From assembly GCF_002160825.1 (NCBI RefSeq), contig NZ_NFLI01000025.1, positions 1-33,971 of the forward strand: DNA of 33,971 nucleotides, in the 5' to 3' direction. The notes under the pieces are model-generated. The model was not told the DNA's origin, did not search any database, and was given only the letters and a program-made list of their open reading frames with translations. The translations under genes were made by a program, and so were the position numbers. Position 1 is the first letter of the stretch. Each line of letters begins with the position of its first letter. This DNA is from Lachnoclostridium sp. An131 (GTDB lineage Bacteria; Bacillota; Clostridia; Lachnospirales; Lachnospiraceae). Below, piece after piece: positions 15,963-22,961 of the stretch.

Positions 15963-16868
15963 GTGAATCTCAGTGAGTACCAGAATTACCATGAAGCAAA
16001 GTCTCATACGTCGGCCGGCTTTCCCTACAATACCTACCTCTGTTCCATACCGCTCGACTTCACCCAGGTGCCGCTTCACTGGCACGAGGAGCTTGAGATG
16101 GTTGTCATTCAGAAAGGGGAAGGACTCATTTCCGTAGACTTTGACAGGCAGGCTGTCAGAGCCGGAGATATGGTCTTTATCCGGCCGGGACAGCTCCACT
16201 CCATCGAACAGAGCGGAACGAAGAAAATGGAGTACGAAAATATCATTCTGAAAAAAGAATTGTTCATTTCCGGAGAGGGGGATCTGTGTGCGGAGCAGTT
16301 TATCGGCCCGTTGATGAGAGGAGAGCTTGGATGCGCCTCCTTTATCACGCCGGCCTTTTCCGGCTTTCTGGAGCTTTCGGACTGCATCAGCCGCATAGAC
16401 CGGCTCTGCGAAAAGCGCCCGGAAGGGTATCAGCTTGCGGTGAAAGGGCTCCTGTTTCAGTTTCTGTTCCATCTGATTTCCCACCGTCAGGAAAATCAGG
16501 CTCCGGTGTATCATGCCCGGCCGCTGGAGAAAATTAAGATGATTCTGAAGCATGTGGAGGAGCATTATGCCGAGCATATCACCATTGATGATATGGCGGC
16601 GCTGACCTTTTACAGCAAGTCTCATTTTATGAAATTTTTCAGGACGCATATGGGAATCAGCTTTATCGAGTATCTGAATGATTACCGTCTCACGATAGCA
16701 GAGCGTCTTCTTAAGACCTCAGATGCTTCCATCCTGGAGATCGCGCAGATGAGCGGATTTGACAATCTGTCCTATTTCAACCGCCTGTTTAAGCGGAAAT
16801 ACGGGCAGTCTCCGGGCAGACAGCGCCGGCTTTACGAGAGCGGGCAGGGAGACGCCTGGAGATACTGA
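15963..16868 (+). CDS. AraC-family transcriptional regulator with cupin-type sensor domain
   Basis: A 301-residue regulator. Residues 20-100 form the AraC-type cupin ligand-binding domain (PLHWHEELEMVVIQKGEG ... VRAGDMVFIRPGQLHSIE), usually a sugar sensor. Residues about 190-290 hold the double helix-turn-helix with both recognition helices (SKSHFMKFFRTHMGISFIEYLNDYRL and FDNLSYFNRLFKRKYGQSPGRQRR). A GTG at 15963 is the start, with AAGGAG 8 bp upstream; no closer ATG fits. Divergence from glgP suggests control of glucan use, unproven. The C-terminus ends one base before the convergent XRE gene. Confidence 0.92.
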   Translation: MNLSEYQNYHEAKSHTSAGFPYNTYLCSIPLDFTQVPLHWHEELEMVVIQKGEGLISVDFDRQAVRAGDMVFIRPGQLHSIEQSGTKKMEYENIILKKELFISGEGDLCAEQFIGPLMRGELGCASFITPAFSGFLELSDCISRIDRLCEKRPEGYQLAVKGLLFQFLFHLISHRQENQAPVYHARPLEKIKMILKHVEEHYAEHITIDDMAALTFYSKSHFMKFFRTHMGISFIEYLNDYRLTIAERLLKTSDASILEIAQMSGFDNLSYFNRLFKRKYGQSPGRQRRLYESGQGDAWRY

Positions 16869-16869
16869 A

Positions 16870-17325
16870 TCAGGTTCTTTCCTTCCTGTTCCACACGCGC
16901 CCCAGAATATCCTTCAGTACCAGAAGGGCGTCCAGATCGTTGTAGCCGTATTCTTTTTTGAGCTGTCCCAGAAGATTCTGAAGCTCGCGTCCGTATTTTT
17001 CCACGTCCACAGTCTGCTGGTAAACGCCGAGAACCGGATATTTTTTGCTCCAGGCTTTTGTCCAGTCGATTTTCTTCTGGGTCTCCTCGCTTGTGTTTTC
17101 GATTACCCGTTCGATTTCTTTTACGTCGATATCGAAATCGATGAGCTCGTCGAGAGACAGGCGGTACAGGACTGCCAGCCTTTTGGCCTGGCGGATATCA
17201 GGAAGCGTCTCGTCAAGCTCCCATTTGGAGATGGTCTGGCGGCTGACGCCCAGCTTTGCGGCCACATCCTCCTGAGACAGGCCATTCTTTTTCCGTGCGT
17301 TGTATAAATGATTTCCCAATGTCAT
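16870..17325 (-). CDS. XRE-family helix-turn-helix regulator
   Basis: A 151-residue protein with an N-terminal Cro/C1-type helix-turn-helix (residues 4-60: LYNARKKNGLSQEDVAAKLGVSRQTISKWE). A charged helical C-terminal part of about 90 residues follows, with YGRELQNLLGQLKKEYGYND and no known ligand domain. GGAGGG stands 8 bp before the ATG. On the minus strand a TATAAT at 17379-17374 is a possible -10, with a poor -35. Target genes are unknown; autoregulation is common in this family. Confidence 0.88.
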   Translation of the reverse strand: MTLGNHLYNARKKNGLSQEDVAAKLGVSRQTISKWELDETLPDIRQAKRLAVLYRLSLDELIDFDIDVKEIERVIENTSEETQKKIDWTKAWSKKYPVLGVYQQTVDVEKYGRELQNLLGQLKKEYGYNDLDALLVLKDILGRVWNRKERT

Positions 17326-17499
17326 ATGTGTTCCCTCCGCAATTTTTTCTCAGATGAACTGGATGATATTCTGATTATAAAAAAGAACCGGAAAAAAGTC
17401 TGCCGGTGTAAGACGGCATTTCTGCCCGTTTTCTTTCCAATTTTCTGCCGTTTTTCAGCCCGGCTTTCTGATAGCAGCAGTTCCGGAGCCGGGCACAAA

Positions 17500-17847
17500 T
17501 CAGCCAGGGGCTTTCTCCTGAAATTCTTTGCGGAGAACCTCTTTCGGAGGTTCGATCTCGCTTGCAAGGCTGTGCTCGGTCAGCTCGGACAGAAGCCTTA
17601 TCTTCTTATTCAGCATGGGCCTCAGACAGTTAGGCACATGCTCCTGATGCGCTCTGTGAATGGCGACACACTCCTTGCAGTTCCCGTGGTAGCGGCAGGC
17701 TTTTTTGCAGGGGCAGTGATCCTTGTCCCTGTATTCCTCACGGAACTCTGCCGCAAATTCTTCCTGCAGGCGAAGGCCCTCCTGGCGGTTCCCTTTGTGA
17801 AATTCCCGCATGGCTTCCAGCTCTTTCGGATTGTTTTCGATGATCAT
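17500..17847 (-). CDS. Small cysteine-rich protein, possible metal-binding
   Basis: A 115-residue cytosolic protein. The start at 17847 is chosen because GGGAGGAG lies 6 bp upstream and the promoter (-10 at 17872-17867) would start transcription about 15 bp before it; an upstream in-frame ATG at 17895 overlaps the -35. An acidic helical N-terminal half precedes a cysteine cluster C-x-C-x3-C-x2-H-x2-C-x2-C-x3-H, with another Cys about 10 residues later. It resembles small DUF6485-like proteins. The spacing suggests a zinc or iron site, but no function is known. The inverted repeat over its promoter means it is probably switched by a dedicated regulator. Confidence 0.75.
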   Translation of the reverse strand: MIIENNPKELEAMREFHKGNRQEGLRLQEEFAAEFREEYRDKDHCPCKKACRYHGNCKECVAIHRAHQEHVPNCLRPMLNKKIRLLSELTEHSLASEIEPPKEVLRKEFQEKAPG

Positions 17848-17866
17848 TCGCAGCTCCTCCCTTATT

Positions 17867-17895
17867 TTTGTACCTGGTTTAGTTACCCTTATCAA
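17867..17895 (-). promoter_or_regulatory. Promoter of the Cys-rich gene
   Basis: On the minus strand: TTGATA (17895-17890), a 17-bp spacer and TACAAA (17872-17867). The start would be near 17860, only about 13 nt before the start codon. Confidence 0.65.
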
Positions 17896-17904
17896 TTAAG
17901 GGTA
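17884..17904. promoter_or_regulatory. Inverted-repeat operator over the -35 box
   Basis: Perfect 8-bp arms TACCCTTA (17884-17891) and TAAGGGTA (17897-17904), 5-bp spacer. The repeat covers the -35 box of the Cys-rich gene and has no T tract, so it reads as an operator rather than a terminator. The binding protein is unknown. Confidence 0.6.
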
Positions 17905-17909
17905 TATAA

Positions 17910-18215
17910 TTAAAAAATACCGTGGTTGTATTTGATCTGGCCATACAGCATGAAGCCGAGACCGACGACAGTACCGGCCACGGTGATAGAATACAGTGCT
18001 TCTGCTTCGAAAAGCATCTGCAGGACAGCGGTAAGCATCAGGGATGCACCAATAATAATAGTCCCGATCCCCATAACCTTTCCGTAACTGGGTACATCCT
18101 CAGGCAGTACCTTCCGGCGGTTATACCAGTGGATCGAGGAAATATTTCCTTTGAAATTGAAGTACCCCAGGACAATGAGAAGAATGCCCAGGGCAAGCAG
18201 AGGAATATAATCCAT
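17910..18215 (-). CDS. Small integral membrane protein, DUF3784-like
   Basis: A 101-residue protein with three predicted membrane segments (about 4-20, 48-68, 76-93). Between the first two lies a short basic loop with W-Y-N-R-R-K-V, acidic residues and YGK, a pattern seen in DUF3784 proteins. The role is unknown. AAGGAG lies 8 bp before the ATG. It begins 29 bp after the GNAT stop on the same strand, so the two are probably cotranscribed. Confidence 0.75.
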   Translation of the reverse strand: MDYIPLLALGILLIVLGYFNFKGNISSIHWYNRRKVLPEDVPSYGKVMGIGTIIIGASLMLTAVLQMLFEAEALYSITVAGTVVGLGFMLYGQIKYNHGIF

Positions 18216-18244
18216 GTCGCTTTCTCCTTGAAAATAACGAGGTG

Positions 18245-18736
18245 TTATGCCAAATCAAGCTTCATAAAAATCGTGTTTTCCACCGGACTGTCGTTGTAGC
18301 AGGGGATCTCATAGAACCCAAAGCTCCGGTAAAGGGAAACTGCATGCTCCAGAAAAGGCAGTGTATCCAGAAGCATGTGGGAATAACCGATTTCCCGTGC
18401 GCTTTCAACCAGCTTTTCGATTAACTGCCGTCCAATATGGCGGCCGCAGAAGGACGGACGTACGAAAAAGCGTTTCATCTCACAGTCCACATCCGTCAGC
18501 TTCCGGAGCGCGATGCATCCGGCAGGCTCTCCGCCGCAGTATGCCAGATAAAGCCTGCCCCAGGGCGGCCCGTATTTTTCATCCAGATGTAGCAGCTCTT
18601 TCTCATAATGCTGAATAGCCAGATAATTTCGGACGGAAGGGTCGCCGGCGACCAGCATATCCGTATATTCAGAGAAGAGCCGGACTGCAGCCTCTTTCTG
18701 TAAATCCGACAGAGCGGGGATGATTTCGATGTTCAT
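18245..18736 (-). CDS. GNAT-family N-acetyltransferase
   Basis: A 163-residue GCN5-related acetyltransferase that moves acetyl from acetyl-CoA to an amine. The acceptor is not known. Motif A is visible as CEMKRFFVRPSFCGRHIGRQL (the R-x2-G-x-G/A pyrophosphate loop appears as CGRHIGR). It is followed by the helix LIEKLVESAREIGY, LLDTLPFLEHAVSLYRSFGF (motif B with the Tyr that acts as general acid) and a closing strand IFMKLDL. AGGAG lies 10 bp upstream of the ATG, and a strong promoter stands at 18782-18810. It heads a probable operon with the DUF3784-like gene. Confidence 0.92.
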   Translation of the reverse strand: MNIEIIPALSDLQKEAAVRLFSEYTDMLVAGDPSVRNYLAIQHYEKELLHLDEKYGPPWGRLYLAYCGGEPAGCIALRKLTDVDCEMKRFFVRPSFCGRHIGRQLIEKLVESAREIGYSHMLLDTLPFLEHAVSLYRSFGFYEIPCYNDSPVENTIFMKLDLA

Positions 18737-18781
18737 ATGAGGTGTTCTCCTGTGTAGTATTTTCTCTGATGTTCTGAGGAT

Positions 18782-18810
18782 ATTGTAGTGTATTTCTGAA
18801 GGAAAAGCAA
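18782..18810 (-). promoter_or_regulatory. Promoter of the GNAT / DUF3784-like operon
   Basis: On the minus strand: TTGCTT (18810-18805), a 17-bp spacer and TACAAT (18787-18782), 46 bp before the ATG. Confidence 0.7.
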
Positions 18811-18848
18811 TTCTTATTAATAAAGCCGATAACAGGAATGATTACTGA

Positions 18849-19759
18849 TTTTGCCGCGGCTGCAGGAAATCACAGAGCGCTTCCATACCTATTTTCACTA
18901 TACGATCACAGCCTACGGCAAAGAGATCGAACCAGGCGTGCCTTCAATCGAAGAGAGTATGGAGACGCTGGCTGAGCTTTCCGGACTGGTGGGAAAACAG
19001 CGCGTAGCCTGGCGCTACGATCCGGTCCTTCTGACAGAAGAAGACAGGGAGGTTCTGGCGCGGGGCCTTGGTTCCATTGCCGCCAGACACGGCATCTGTA
19101 TCCAGACCTGTGGCACAGACAGAGACTACAGCCGTTACGGCATCCATGCTTCCAGCTGTATGACTCTTGACATTCTGGGAAAGGCCAATGGGCTCACCTT
19201 TAAAAACCGGAAGCACAAAGGTATGCGGCAGGGCTGCCACTGTGTGGAAAGCCGGGATATCGGAGCCTATGATACCTGCCTGAACGGCTGCAAATACTGC
19301 TATGCGTCCTTTATGAAGCGGTTTACAGGCCACGAGGAGCCGTGGGGGAGCTTTTTGGATGTGAAGGTCTGGCCGGAGATCAGAAATCCGGGGAAATATG
19401 CGGGAAAGGAGCTGTTTATCGGTTCTGTGACAGAACCTTACCTTCCTCAGGAAAAAATATTTGAGCGTACAAGAGCCCTGCTTACGCAGTTGCAGGGGAG
19501 CGGTGCGAAGCTCAGCATCGCCACAAAAAGCGATCTGGTGCTTCGCGATCTGGAGTTAATCAAAACCTTTCCGGATGCGCGCGTCTCCTGGTCAGTCAAT
19601 ACGCTGGATGAAGCTTTCAGGGCGGATATGGACAGGGCGGCTCCCATTTCCCGTCGGCTTGCGGCCATGGAAGCCATTTACCGCGCTGCCGGTTGTCGTG
19701 AATTATTTTTATCACGAAAGGATCAAAAAGTCTGCAGGCGGCTGACAGCTTCCGGATGA
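18849..19759 (+). pseudogene. Decayed chimeric radical-SAM gene (DUF1848 fused to an SPL-type fragment)
   Basis: This frame has no credible start: it opens after a stop at 18839-18841, uses TTG at best, and has no ribosome binding site. Compared with the intact DUF1848 gene at 29293-30321, the first 75-80 residues are missing (it begins at LPRLQEI). About 50 residues are also missing after WRYDPVLLTE. The Cys motif CLNGCKYCYA is kept. From there it no longer ends like DUF1848 but continues as an SplB-like radical-SAM barrel (SFMKRFTGHEEPWGSFLDVKV ... GSVTEPYLPQEK). It loses similarity around IYRAAGC, well short of a full barrel. The joint falls in the Cys motif shared by both families. Function is unlikely. 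Confidence 0.75.
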
Positions 19760-19843
19760 ATATGATTTTGGGACGGAATATCCTGGAGGCAGCTTTTGAC
19801 AGCAGCATTGGTATAGATTTGTTGTGAACAGAAGAAAAAGAGA

Positions 19844-19873
19844 TTGACAGGGCCGGCAGCAGCATCTTATTAT
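19844..19873 (+). promoter_or_regulatory. Promoter of the cobalamin-controlled operon
   Basis: A consensus TTGACA (19844-19849), an 18-bp spacer and TATTAT (19868-19873). Transcription would begin near 19881, about 40 nt before the riboswitch P1 stem. A 7-bp hairpin GCTGGTT/AACCAGC (19900-19917) lies in between. Confidence 0.65.
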
Positions 19874-19918
19874 AAAAAGAGAAAAATTTCAGACAGTCTG
19901 CTGGTTTCTGAACCAGCC

Positions 19919-20076
19919 GTTACAAGTTCCGCAAGGATTCATAGAGAAACCGGTGGGAATCCGGTACGATCCCGTCACTGTGATAGGGAGTCTCAGAGCA
20001 TGGCTATGCCACTGGGCGGAAGGCCCGGGAAGGCGTTTTGAGGCGTTGATCTTAAGTCAGGAGAACTGCTTGTAAC
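19919..20076 (+). promoter_or_regulatory. Cobalamin riboswitch (plus strand)
   Basis: P1 is closed by GTTACAAG (19919-19926) with CTTGTAAC (20069-20076). Inside are the family landmarks in order: ACCGGTGGGAATCCGGT, GATCCCGTCACTGTGATAGGGAG, GCCACTGGGCGG with CCCGGGAAGGC, and the B12-box-like AAGTCAGGAGAACTGC next to P1. Adenosyl- or methylcobalamin binding normally turns such genes off. It stands before the SBP / M14 hydrolase / MATE genes, so these should be expressed when corrinoid is scarce. Confidence 0.93.
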
Positions 20077-20086
20077 TGATAGAGGT

Positions 20087-20122
20087 ATTGATTCTTACGG
20101 GCGATGAGAAGCAATTTTTTTC
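20087..20122 (+). terminator. Riboswitch expression-platform terminator
   Basis: ATTG-A-TTCT (20087-20095) pairs with AGAA-G-CAAT (20107-20115) with one mismatch, followed by eight T (20115-20122). It begins 10 nt after P1, so the switch probably works by transcription termination. A further 147 nt separate it from the first start codon. Confidence 0.75.
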
Positions 20123-20269
20123 GTGCATGGAAATTTCATGGCATTCTGATAGAAAATTCTGTTTTCCTTTCCCGTAAGCATCGTACAAACAAATGAAATG
20201 AGCAGGCAGGAGGCACAGGCTGCCATATATTTATGGCAGGACGGCTTTCAGGAAAGGAGAGGCTTTATT

Positions 20270-21856
20270 ATGACAGGGCTCAAAAAAACGGTGGCGGCAG
20301 CGCTGATCGCAGGCATGGCATTTCTGCTTGCGGCCTGCGGAGACTCAGAAAATGGTTCTCAGACAGGAACCGAACCTTCCGCGTCCGGCGGAACGCATCT
20401 GAATTTCAGCTGCTACAGCTATTCCAATTCCATGGATCCGGTTACAAACGTCAATTCCAGCTGGTGTTTCCTGCGCTACGGCGTGGGCGAGTGCCTTTTC
20501 CGCTTTGATGAGAATGTAGTCGTGGAGAACGCCCTCTGCGATTCCTATGAGACGGAGGATTACACGACCTGGGTGCTGCATATCCGGGATGGGGTACGGT
20601 TTTCCAACGGAAATCAGGTGACGCCCACCGTGGTAAGGGAATCTCTGGAGAGAGTGTATGCGGCTGAGGCTGACGGCACCGGAAACTCCACGCCCTCCCA
20701 GTATGTGACCTTTGCTTCCATTGAGGCGGATGATGCGGCCGGAACCGTGACGCTGGTGTGTGACAGCCAGACCGTGAACTTGCCGGGCATTCTGGCGTAT
20801 CCCTGGTACGCCATTGTGGATACCAGCGTGATTGACAGCGAAGTCATCGGCACAGGCCCTTATTATGTGACGGCTGTCTCGGAGAATTCTACGGTGGATC
20901 TGGCGAAAAATGAGTATTACTGGGACGGAGAGGTTCCCTATGATACGATCCGCATTTATCTGACAGAGGACAGCTCCACAAAGGCTATGGCCTTAAAGAG
21001 CGGCGATGTGGATCTGGCGGAGAATATCACGACTCCCAGCGACCTGGCGGAGCTGGAAGCAGATCCGGCCTATCATGTGTCCACGACGGCAGGCGTCCGT
21101 CTCGGAAATTCTTATTTTAATTTCAACGGCATCCTCGGAAATGAGGCACTGCGTCAGGCGATTCAGTATGCGGTGGATGATGAGACCATGTGTGAGGTGA
21201 CGGTGGGCGGCATGTATACGGCGGGCTGCTCTGTGCTCCCGTCTTCCTTGTCCTACGGTTATGACCAGCTGACGGATCCCTATGCTTATGATTTGGACAA
21301 GGCCGTTCAGGTACTTGACGAGGCAGGTATCGTGGATACGGATGGAGACGGCTGCCGGGAGCTTGACGGACAGAATATCAATCTGAATTATCTGGCATAT
21401 TCGAGCAGAAACTTGGATGAGTTCGCTCAGGCTGTGGCGATTACGCTGGAGTCCATCGGCATCGGATGTACTGTGACGGTACAGGATTATGACACGGCCC
21501 TGGCAAATCAGAGCGCGGGAAATTTCGATATGATTACTTCAAATGCCAACGTGGTTCCTACCGGAGACCCCACAGGCTTTCTTGGAAACTGGTATTCCGG
21601 CAATTCGGATTCCTATGGTTATTACACGAACGAGGAGTATGACGCTCTTTATGAGCAGCTTTTGGCTGAGACGGATGCGGACGAGCAGCTTTCACTGATT
21701 ACCAGAATGCAGCAGCTTTTGATTGACGATGCGGCCACGCTGGTACACGGCTATTACAACAGTACCTTTGCGAGCCGTACGGACGCGGTAAGCGGCGCAG
21801 ACATTACACCGATGGATTATTACTGGATTACGACAAAGATCCAACCGGCAGAGTAG
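20270..21856 (+). CDS. ABC transporter solute-binding lipoprotein, family 5 (peptide/nickel type)
   Basis: A 528-residue exported lipoprotein. The start at 20270 follows AAAGGAGAGG and gives a clean signal peptide with lipobox L20-A-A-C23; an in-frame ATG at 20198 lacks this. The body is a family-5 (DppA/OppA/NikA-like) binding protein: DENVVVENALCDSYE, WVLHIRDGVRFSNGNQVTPTVVRESLERV, an IGTGPYYV motif and ALRQAIQYAVDDETM. A DTDGDGCRELDG loop may bind Ca2+. Family members carry peptides, nickel, or metal-metallophore complexes. No permease or ATPase gene is adjacent, so it must use a transporter encoded elsewhere. Control by a cobalamin riboswitch suggests cobalt, a corrinoid or a related compound as ligand (inference). 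Confidence 0.92.
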   Translation: MTGLKKTVAAALIAGMAFLLAACGDSENGSQTGTEPSASGGTHLNFSCYSYSNSMDPVTNVNSSWCFLRYGVGECLFRFDENVVVENALCDSYETEDYTTWVLHIRDGVRFSNGNQVTPTVVRESLERVYAAEADGTGNSTPSQYVTFASIEADDAAGTVTLVCDSQTVNLPGILAYPWYAIVDTSVIDSEVIGTGPYYVTAVSENSTVDLAKNEYYWDGEVPYDTIRIYLTEDSSTKAMALKSGDVDLAENITTPSDLAELEADPAYHVSTTAGVRLGNSYFNFNGILGNEALRQAIQYAVDDETMCEVTVGGMYTAGCSVLPSSLSYGYDQLTDPYAYDLDKAVQVLDEAGIVDTDGDGCRELDGQNINLNYLAYSSRNLDEFAQAVAITLESIGIGCTVTVQDYDTALANQSAGNFDMITSNANVVPTGDPTGFLGNWYSGNSDSYGYYTNEEYDALYEQLLAETDADEQLSLITRMQQLLIDDAATLVHGYYNSTFASRTDAVSGADITPMDYYWITTKIQPAE

Positions 21857-21909
21857 GATGTGCCGGGCTCTGCCCCCGTTTCAGAAAAGAACAGAAGCAG
21901 GAGTACAGG

Positions 21910-22860
21910 ATGAAATTAGGAACATTGGAAATACACAGAGGGGAAAAAAAGTCCGGGTATCTGAAGGTGAAGGGATGCGGGCTGGAGCTTCCGGTGACTG
22001 TGATCCGCGGAGAGGGGAAACGGACGGCCCTTGTCACTGCTGGAATCCACAGCGCAGAATATGTAGGCATCCAGGCGGCTGTTGAGCTTGCACAGGAGCT
22101 TTGCCCGGAGCAGGTAAAGGGGACGGTGATCATCGTTCCCCTTGTCAATGTAAGCGGCTTTGCCCATCGGACCATGAGCGTGGTTTATGAGGACGGAAAG
22201 AACCTGAACCGGGAATTTCCGGGAGCGGCGGAAGGGACGGCAGCCGATCAGATCTGCCATACGATCACTGCGGAGCTTTTCTCAAAGGCCGATTATTATA
22301 TCGATCTGCATTCCGGAGACGGGTACGAGGAGATGCAGAATTATGCTTACTATGTGGGACCGGTGGAGGAGGCTGTGCGGGAAACATCCTTTCAGATGGC
22401 GCGCCGGGTGGATGCAGAATATCTGGTGGAATCCCGGCATACTACGGGTGGAGCCTACAATTACGCCAGTTCCATGGGAATTCCCAGCGTTTTGATTGAG
22501 CGCGGAGGCCTGGGCGCCTGGAGCCGGGAAGAGGTGGATCTGGACAAAAAGGATGTGCGGAGAATCCTGGCCTACCTGAAAATTCTGAATCCGGAAGAGG
22601 AAGAGAGCGGTCCGGTCAGGACACAGCTTGTCTTTCAGGAAGCGGTCTATGAAAACGCACCGGAAGGAGGCTTATGGTATCCGGTTTTCCGCCCTGGAGA
22701 CTTTTTCAAAAAGGGAGCTGTGCTTGGAGAGATCCGGGATTATTTCGGAAATGTCCTGTATGAGTGCAGAGCCAGGGCAGATGGCATGATCCTGTATCAG
22801 ACGGTCAGCCTGGCTGTAGTGAAGGGCGGCCCGATGACGGCCTACGGTGTGATGCCCTGA
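21910..22860 (+). CDS. M14-family zinc hydrolase, succinylglutamate desuccinylase/aspartoacylase-like
   Basis: A 316-residue metallohydrolase that cleaves an amide, typically an N-acyl amino acid or a C-terminal residue. The zinc ligands are clear: H47 and E50 in GIHSAEYVG and H134 in DLHSGDG. NLNREFPG carries the substrate-binding N-R pair and VLIERGG the catalytic Glu. The last 80 residues form the beta domain typical of AstE/AspA proteins. It has no signal peptide, so it acts in the cytosol, after uptake or before export of its substrate. AGGAG precedes the ATG and it starts 53 bp after the SBP stop. As a member of the cobalamin-controlled unit, it may process the compound the SBP captures (inference). 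Confidence 0.9.
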   Translation: MKLGTLEIHRGEKKSGYLKVKGCGLELPVTVIRGEGKRTALVTAGIHSAEYVGIQAAVELAQELCPEQVKGTVIIVPLVNVSGFAHRTMSVVYEDGKNLNREFPGAAEGTAADQICHTITAELFSKADYYIDLHSGDGYEEMQNYAYYVGPVEEAVRETSFQMARRVDAEYLVESRHTTGGAYNYASSMGIPSVLIERGGLGAWSREEVDLDKKDVRRILAYLKILNPEEEESGPVRTQLVFQEAVYENAPEGGLWYPVFRPGDFFKKGAVLGEIRDYFGNVLYECRARADGMILYQTVSLAVVKGGPMTAYGVMP

Positions 22861-22872
22861 GGTTGGAAGGAC

Positions 22873-22961
22873 TGCCGGGGAAGAGTGCCGAAGAGCGGGA
22901 TGGAGCAAAAAATGAGTGCCGGGGGAAGAGTGCCGAAGAGCAGAATGGAGCAGAGTATGAA
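22873..22961 (+). repeat. Tandem 44/45-bp duplication of a translation start region
   Basis: Copy 1 (22873-22916) and copy 2 (22917-22961) differ by one inserted G and a few substitutions. Each contains GAAGAGTGCCGAAGAGC and GGAGCA followed closely by an ATG (22912 and 22957), 45 bp apart and in frame. The duplication gives the MATE gene two ribosome-binding-site/start sets. Confidence 0.85.

Noticed and set aside
19690-19828. A second short coding remnant after the chimeric pseudogene (FYHERIKKS, then LQAADSFRMNMILGRN in another frame)
   Set aside because: It loosely recalls transposase C-termini, but is too short and out of frame to assign.
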